Shown in pieces: positions 23,801 through 32,800 of a stretch of DNA of 64,000 nt. Origin of the DNA: Notamacropus eugenii. Its lineage: Eukaryota; Chordata; Mammalia; Diprotodontia; Macropodidae. Position 1 is the stretch's first letter; each line of letters opens with the position of its first letter. The position numbers were made by a program, and so were the translations under genes. The notes beneath the pieces were generated by a model. It saw only the letters and a list, made by a program, of their open reading frames with translations. It had not been told where the DNA came from and ran no database searches. The stretch is taken from contig NC_092878.1 of NCBI RefSeq assembly GCF_028372415.1, forward strand, positions 31,463,903 to 31,527,902, written 5' to 3'.

Positions 23801-26800
23801 GTACTTGCTCAGCGTACGACGAGTGCAGGCAGAACTGCAGCACTGCTGGGCTCTCCAAATGCAGCGCAAGCATCTCAAGTCTAACCAGAGCGATGCCATT
23901 AAATGGCGCCTATGGAACCACATGGCCTTCTTGGTGGATAATCTTCAGTATTATCTCCAGGTCTGTGCTGAAAGTTGAATGGTACATGGGAGATGAAGAA
24001 AGGGCAGGAGAAAGGTCTTGCAGGGATGTTTTATTCTTGCCCTGGGGGAACGCTCATGAGAGAAAAAAATTGGCCGTGGTTTTTAGGATTGCTATGTGGA
24101 ATGGTATTGATGAGGCATAAGAAGCCCCAGAAGCACTAGCAATCTCATATGAGCAGCACCACTAAGGCACTTATTAAGTTCTTGTGGATAGGATGACATT
24201 GGCATCACCCTAAAATCCTGCTCTGTTTTGTTGTGACAGGAAGCTGACCCTGAGATTTTTTGCAAGTTGTCAGTAAAGTGCAAGTCCTGACAGAACTTTC
24301 AGGTCAGGCCATATGACCAGCCTCACTAAGTTAGGAAAGGCTTCACATTAGATGGTTGATTGTCAGCTGATGAATTGGTTTGGTCACAGCAATTCACAAA
24401 GACTGTCTGCTAAAGTATAGAGTGGTGGCAATATAATTCACTGAAGGAAGCATCCTCGGGATGAAATCTCAGGTCTTTGGCATCACTGAAGTTTTGGCTT
24501 GATTGTTTTTGAAGTGTTCCATAAGTCTTTAAATTTTAATAAAATGTAACTGAGTCAGTCAGTATGAACATAAAACATCTGCTTTAATGACAGGAGGCTG
24601 GGTTGAACCAGGTTTTCAGCTTTCCCTGCCAATGTCATGCCACATAACAAGGGCTTTCTTGGTCAATTCAAGAGCACAGGGGAGTTTTCTGTGTTTTATT
24701 TTTCAGATGCCTCACTATCCTTTCTCTCCTAGAGTGATTGTGTCCCATAAAATACTTTAATTACTTCTAATTCTCCTTCAGGTAGATGTGCTGGAGTCTC
24801 AATTCTCCCAGCTCCTCCATCAGATTAACTCCACAAGGGATTTTGAGAGCATCCAGTTGGCTCATGACCACTTCCTGAGCAACTTGCTGGCTCAGTCATT
24901 CATCTTGCTGAAACCTGTAAGTGGGGCTCGTTTGGCTTTCTGAAGTTTTTATAGCACTAAATCTTCCCCTTCTTCAGATGCTGATTGAGTTGACAAGACA
25001 ACAGGCTTCCATTAATCAGATCTTTATTCCCCATTTTTGTTGGTATTTCGCAATATTTATAAATAGGAGACAGCACAGATGATATGTATTCAGGTTTCTG
25101 AGATAGATAAGGAACAGAAGAATAGTCTAAGGCAAAGGAAACAGAAACTGCTTTACATTAGCGTGTATGTGTGGTAATGATGAAAAGTAAGAGTGAGTGA
25201 AATGCTTGTTCTGCTAAAGATGTCTGTGAACTATTAGGATGGGGGTGGGGAACCTCTGGCCTCCAGGCCACATGTGACCCTCTAGGTCCTCAAGTGTGGC
25301 CCTGACTGAGTCCAAGTTTTACAGAGCAAACCCTTTTATTAAGGGGATTTGTTCTGTGTGGTTTGGATTCACTCAAGGACCTAGAGGGCCATATGTGGTC
25401 TGGAGGCTGCAGGTTCCCCACCCCTGCATTAGGATCAGCTGCCTGCCTTGGATGGTTTGAGTTCAGTTCTACTTTGGAGAGGGGATGATGGAACTAGAAC
25501 TTCATCAACAAGTAGTCCTTTAGCACCTGCTCCATTAAGGCTGTATATCAGACAGTCAGGATCCAAACCTCTCAAGGAGATTACAGTGTAATTGGGAAGA
25601 CAGATTATGCATACAATTGTATTGTTACTATAGCACCAAATAAATGGCACAGCCAGTAAATGCTAGAGTGCTTGGTAAAAATTAGGGCAGTCAAGGTTTC
25701 ATGGAAGAAGTGGGTCTTAAGTTAGGCCTTGAAGAAAGACTTAGAGAAATGGAAAAATAAAAAGAGGAAAAAAGAAGTGTATTTTGTACATGTCATACAG
25801 GGGATATATAGAATGAATAAAGACATTCATGGATTTTCTGTGGCATGTTCAGGAGATAATGACTAGAAATTGGGAATCCCAAAGGGTAAAGTAGTTTTGA
25901 GTAACTAAAGGTAATGTGTTGTTCAAACATACTGAATTTGAGGTACCATAGGACATTCCAATTGAAATGAATATATCCAGCAATCAGAGACATAAGCCTG
26001 GAGCCCAAGAAGAAAGGTTAGAATTGTAGGCGTGTTCTTGGGAATAGAAGACCCTGAATCCTCTAAGCTGTCATTCCCCATAACATGCCCATTTTCCTTC
26101 TTTTACTATTTTTTTTTTTTAATATAGGTGTTCCACTGCCTGAATGAAATCCTAGATCTCTGTCACAGTTTCTGCTCACTGGTCAGCCAGAATCTGGGCC
26201 CTCTAGATGAGCGTGGGGCTGCCCAGCTGAGTATTCTAGTGAAGGTAAGTCTGCCAGAATGGAGCTGGACAGGGACAGTCCTGACAGCTAGAGAGTAAGC
26301 TGCCATCCTCTTCTGTGGAATTTATTTAAATGAAATTTTGCTTTTTTTCAATTAACCTAAATCTACTTTCTCTCCGTCCCACCTTCACTCATCAATGAAA
26401 AAGAAAGTAAAACAAAACTCTTGTAATAAATATGTATAGTCAAACAAAACAAATTTCCTCATTGGATAAGTTTAAAAAAACATTAAAACAAAGAAAAGGA
26501 AACTATAAACTGATATGTCTAATGAAAACAATACAAAATGTTTCAATGAAATATTTACAGGTAGACTTCAGCAACATAGCACAGACATGTCAGTATGACC
26601 ACGTTGGATTTATAGCAAGAAGGCATTGTTTGTTAGATATTAGTAAAACTATAAACCTAACTGACCATGTTAATCATAATGGCCAAAATCATGATTTTAT
26701 GAGATGTAGAAAAGCGTTTGACAAGATACAACACCCATTCCTGTTTGAAAAAGACTAGGAACTAGCACAGGAATAAACGTATTTTCCTTAATTTGATAAG

Positions 26801-29800
26801 TAGTATTTATCTATAACCAAAGCCAGCATTATATGTAATGATAAACTTATAAGTCTTTGAATCAGATTAAGGGTAAAGTAAGGATGTCCATTATCACGAC
26901 CACAATTTGATAGAATGTTAGAAATGCTAGCTAGAGCAGTAAGACATGAAAGAGAAACTGAGGCAATAGGCATGGACAGAAGAAACACAGTTACACTTTT
27001 TGCATATGATGTAACGGTTTACATAGAAAGCTCGAGAGAGTTAACTGAAGAATTAATTCAAACAACTTCAGCAAATTTACAAGATATAAAATAAACCCAC
27101 AGAAATCATTAGCATTTCTGCATATTACCAACATAACTCAGGAGGAAGAGGTAAAAAGAGAAATTCTTTTTAAATAACTACAGAATGTGTAAAATACTTG
27201 AGAATCTACCTGCTAAGGTCATCACAAGAACTGTATGAATACAACTACAGAACACTCGTAACATTAAGACAAATCTGAATAATTGGAGAATATTCATTGC
27301 TCATGAGTAGGCTGAGCCAACATAATAAAAATGACTGCTGCCTAAATTAATTTACTTCTTTGGTGCCATTCAAATCAAACTATCCAAGGATTACTTTATA
27401 GAGCTAAGAAAAATAATAAAATTTATCTGAAAGAATAAAAGACTAAAAACCTCAAGGGAAATAGTGATAAAAAGAGGGAAGGAAGCAGGCCTGCAGTACC
27501 AGATGTTAAACTATACTACAAAACAGTCATCAAAATTATTTGGTACTTGTTATGAAATAGGCTGATCAGGAAAACATATTAGGTATATAATATATAGAAG
27601 CAAATGAGCCCAGTAGCTTAGTATTTGATAAACCCAAAGATCCCAGGTGTTAGGGTAAGAACTTGCTATTTGACAAAAACTTGGGAAAACTGGAAAGCAG
27701 TCTAGCAGAAACTAGTAAATAGTTTAAACATCTCATACCGTATACCAAGGTACTAGCCAAATGGGTATGTGTCTTAGACATAAGGGGTAACATCATAAAT
27801 AGATTTTAAAAGCAAGGAAGAAATGACCTGTAAGATATTTGGAGAGGGGAAGAATTCATGCCCAAACAAAGAACAGAGAGGATCATAGGACAGTTTTGAT
27901 TGTGCACAAAACCAGTGCAGCTAAAGTTGAAAGAGAAGCAAAAATGGAAAAATATTTACAGCAATTTTCTCTGATAATGGACATAGTTCTCAAAATTAAA
28001 GGGAAATATTTCAGATTCACAAGAATAAGTCTCCCAGTTGTCAAGTGGTCAAAGGCTATAAACAGGCAGTTTTCAGAGGAAGAAATCCAAGCTCTCAGAA
28101 GTCAAATGAAAAAAATGCCTATATCACTAATAATTAGAGAAATACAGATTAAAACAGCTCTGAGGTTCCACTTCATGTTCCTCAGTTTGGCAAAAGTGAC
28201 AAAAAAGGAATATGGCAAATGCTGGAAAATATATAGGAAAATAGGCACATTAATGCATCATGTCAGTAGAGCTGTACTTGGTCTAGCCATTCTGGAAAGC
28301 AATTGGGAGCTGTGCCCCAAAAGTTAGTAGTTTTCCCTAACCTTTCCCTTCCCTCCCTCCTGAATATATCATACTTCCCCCCTCTTTCCATTCTTTTAAG
28401 ATCACCAAGACATCAGCAAAACCACTCCCAGGCTTTGCCTAATTAGATTTCATATGACTCCTGGTGATGATAGGATTCAGGTGACATATCATCTCCCCAT
28501 GTTTGCATGTAAGCAATTACACTTGTCTAGGCCTTTTTCATTGTTCATTTTTGTTTACCTTTTTATTTTTCTCTTAACTCCTGTGTTTGAACTTCAGAGT
28601 TTCTACCAAGCATTCATTAGGAATGCTTGAAAGTCCTCTGTTTCATTAAAAGTCAATTTTTAGTCCTGAGTATGATACTCAGTTTTACTGATGTTATTTT
28701 TGGCTCTAACCTTAAGTCTTTGGCTTTCTGAAATACTGTATTCCAAGTTCTCCATTCCTTATACTGATGGCTGCTAAATCACGTATGCTTCCAACTGTGG
28801 CTCTTTGATATTTAGATTCTTTCTTTTTGGCAACTTGGAGCATTTTTTCTTTGACCCAGAAGCTCTGGATTTTGGCTATGATGTTCCTGGGAATTTTAGT
28901 TTGGGAGTTTCTTTCTGGACGTGATTGGTCGATTCTTTCTGTTTCTGCTTTGCTCTCTAAGTTCCAAGAGATATAAGCAGTTTTCTTTTACGAGTTCTTG
29001 AAGTAAGATGTCTAGGCTCTTATTTTTGTCCATGGGCTTCAGATAGTTCAATGATTCTTAAATTTTTTTTCTCCTGATGAGGTTCCCAGTTCGGTTGTTT
29101 CTGCTGTGAGATTCCTTGCATTTTCTTCTATTTTTTCCAGCCTTTTTGACTTTTAATATTTTTTGATGCCTCATAGAATCATTGGCTTCTTTTTGGTCCA
29201 TTCTAATTTCAGGAAGTTTGTTGCTTGAGCAAGGATCTGCACCTTTTGTGCCAAGCTGTTCATTCCTTTTTCAGTTTGTTCATCCATAGTTCTTGTTTCC
29301 TTTCCATTTTTTTCCTCACATGCTCTCACTTAATTTACAAAAATGCTTTTCATCTCTTTTTTTAAAAACTCTTGCTTTGTCTCTTCCAACAATTACAAGA
29401 GAGTTTGTGCCCAAGGTGTATTTTTCTTCTAGGCTTTGCTTTTAGATATTTTGGAGTAATCTTTTCATGGAGGCTTGTCTGGAGCTTCCCTGCCACCATA
29501 ATAGTTACTTCCTAACTTCAAACTTGATGTTAGGCATGGGCCCTCCACACTTCTGGAGGGAAGGTCTAGGCAGATCCTGTGGCTGCTTTCTTGGAGTATT
29601 GAACATTGTAATTTGGGGTGTCCCCAAAGTGGTCTGATCCTGAGCAAAGTCTGATCACTGCCTCTTGATCTGAGCTCTACAAGATCCTGCCCTGGGTTTG
29701 GATCTGAGCAGCAGTAGGCTGCTGGACTTTACCCTACCAGCTACCTGGAAAGCTGCCAGTTCAGAGTGATGGAGTTGTCAGCTCCCCTTTGGTCTAGAAT

Positions 29801-32800
29801 TCCCACGAGGGTTATTCTTCTACAGGTGATCACACTGGGCTAGAAGCTGGCACCCCATTCTGGGACCCACATCATTACTACTTCTGTACTCTCTGGTTTA
29901 GGATTACCACCCCCTGGGACAGGTTTCCTTCTCAGTCTGCCAAGAATCTGTGACCCAGAATTGGGTAGTGGCTACCAAAAGTGCCAGTTAACACCTGTTC
30001 CTGCTTTCTGTATGCAGTGCCCTAATATGGGTCTGGGGTTTCCTCTTGCCTTAGTACACAGTGTCTCCCTAAGAGCTGCAGTATTTCATGCCTGGGGTGC
30101 TCTGTACCAGACTTCATCCCCAGTATTCGCAGACCTCTCCATCTTTCTCCCTAGAATGACTTGGAGTGGACAAATGACTCAGTGTTACTTTTCCTAGATT
30201 TACCCATCAAGATTCAGTCTGGTGAGTTTTCTAAATTTGTTTGGAGTAATTTGGTTTTTTAGGGGATGGAGCTTGTTATACTGCTTCATGCTACTCTGCC
30301 CTCTTGGCTTCCTCCCAGAAACATCTTAAAATTCTACATGTCTAAAACTGAATTCATTAACTTTCCCCAAAAAAGCTATCCTCTTCTGAACTTTCCTGTT
30401 ACTGCTGAGGATAACACCAGACCTAGATCTCATCCTCAAGTCCTCACTCTCTTTTACTCCCCATATCCAATCTGTTCCTATGTCCTGTTGATTTTACATC
30501 AAAACATGTCCTATATCCCTCTCTTCTGACACTGCACCTAATGCTCTAGTACCTGCCCTTATTACCTCATTCCTTTTCTATTGAAATAGCCTACTGGTTG
30601 ATCTCCCTGCCTCTAGGCTCTCCCCACTCCAGTCCACCTTCCTTCCATTCGTCTCCCAAATTAATCTTCTTAAAAGTGCAGATTTCTCCATGTCAACTTC
30701 CTACTCAGTAAATGTCAATGGCTCCCTATAACCCCCGGGATCCAGTATAAAACCCTGTTTGGCATTCAAAGCCCTCCATACCCAGCCCTCTGCTGCCTTT
30801 CTACCACGTACTCTGTGATCCAGTGTCACTGGCCTCCTTACTCCTCCTCCCACATGATTTTCTGTCTCCAAACTGCAGGCCTTGTCATTGCCCCCTATGC
30901 TTGGAATTCTCTTTCTGGTCATTTCCATTTCCTGGCTTCAAGATCCAGCTGAAACATTGCCTTCTCCAGGAAGTCTTTCTTGATCCCCTTCACTGGGAGG
31001 CGTTCCTTCTCTGGAGAATTTCAGATCTACCACGTGTCCAGCTCGTTTGTACAGAGTTGTTTCCTCCTTGAGAACAGAAACTACCTTGTGCCTCTATCCG
31101 TATCTGAAGTGCTCAGCACACTCCAGGCACAATAGACGGTTAACAAATCCCTACCGGATAACTGACACTGCCTTCTGGTTCCCAGAGATGGAGGCAGTTT
31201 CCTTGACATTGTTTTAATATTTCTTGTCTCATGAAATCGTTCTCTTTTCTTTAGCCCATTCTGATTTTCATGGAGTCTTTTGCATGGGTACGGTTGTTCT
31301 TCTTGTTCAAACTATTCGTTCTCTAATTCTGTGTTCCATCCAGTTCTTTTCCTCTACTGCTTTTATGTATAAAGAAAATTGTTTAAGCTTTCAACTTGGC
31401 TAACGTGCAACTTTGTTTTGCATTACTAGACATACTTGTAATAGGTTTTGGAGTTTTTTGCTTTCTTACTGGGTTTCGTAAGGAGTGAAGGGAATGTGTG
31501 AATTTGGAACCCCCGCAAAAAACAAGAAAAAGTCTTTGTGCATTGAAAAAGTAAGCTCTTGCATCTTCCTTTCTAGGAACTTGTACTCAAGCTGTATTTT
31601 TCTTCAAGACTTTGCTTATAGATGTTTTGGAGTCATTTTTTTCTTCTGCGTCTGCTTGACTCACCAATAATTTGTTATGGTGGGATTCTTCTTTCTGTTT
31701 GCTCATTTTTCCAGCTTACTTCTCGATTTCAGTCTTTATGTGAAGTCCAGACTGGGCTATATTTGCGTCCTCTTGGGTCTTGATGCTGCGTTTTGGGGGG
31801 TATTATTGTTATTCCAAGGTCTCAGGGGAAGTTCAGGCTGGACCTGCAAGCTTCCAGTGCTCCCAGAGAGGTTTGATCCAAGGTGAAATGAGTGCCTTCC
31901 TCACGATCACAGCTCTGCAGGTTCCTGGCCTGGTTTGGGGTCTGAGCAACACAATTGGAGGCTTGCTGCTTACTGGAGTTCCAGTGGACTGCTGCTGGAA
32001 TCAGCCACTATCACAGGAAAGCTCTGCAATTTAGGATGACAGAACAAAGGGTGCCCTTTGGTCTAGAATTCTTGCCTTGGTTATTATCCTACCAGCTTCA
32101 GACTAGGCTTGATGCTGAAACTGAGACCCCTTCCCACCCTCAGCTGCCAGCCCCACTCCCCAGATCAGGGCCACATAGCTTGTTTCTCAAGTTGTTGCTT
32201 GCTCAGTGCATAGCCTGGAGCCTGTGACTGCTCCTTGGCCTGTAACACCATCCCTACTAGGTACAAGACCCTTCCTCGCCCACCCTGTATCTGTGACCCA
32301 GCACTGGGTAGAGCAGTCAGTTGGCATTTGTTACTGTTCCCTGCACTTGCCCTGGTGTACAGCCACAATCAGTCCCCTGGACTTCAAGGCACTTCCTATG
32401 AAACTCTTCATCTTCTCCAGCTATAGGTAAAAGAAGAATGAGGTTTTGGGGTGAATTCGCTTGAATCCCTGTTATTCCTTCCTGCAGGGTTTTAGCCGTC
32501 AGTCTTCACTCCTCTTTAAGATCCTTTCCAGCGTCCGGAATCATCAAATAAACTCAGATTTGGCTCAACTACTGCTACGACTGGATTACAACAAGTATTA
32601 CACCCAGGCTGGTGGGACTCTGGGCAGGTAAGCACAGGTTAGGTATTCAGCTGACTAGGTTCCTGGAATCATACACTGCACCGGAGGGATCTTCTACTCC
32701 AACCCCCTTATTTTACAACGAGGAAATTGACACCTAATGTCTCAGACTGCCCAAAGTCACATAAATAGCAGTACCAGGTACTGAATTCAGCTTCTCTGAC

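Noticed and set aside
27839-28327. 162-codon open frame as a host gene
   Set aside because: Its residues match the L1 ORF2 C-terminal region and it continues a broken L1.
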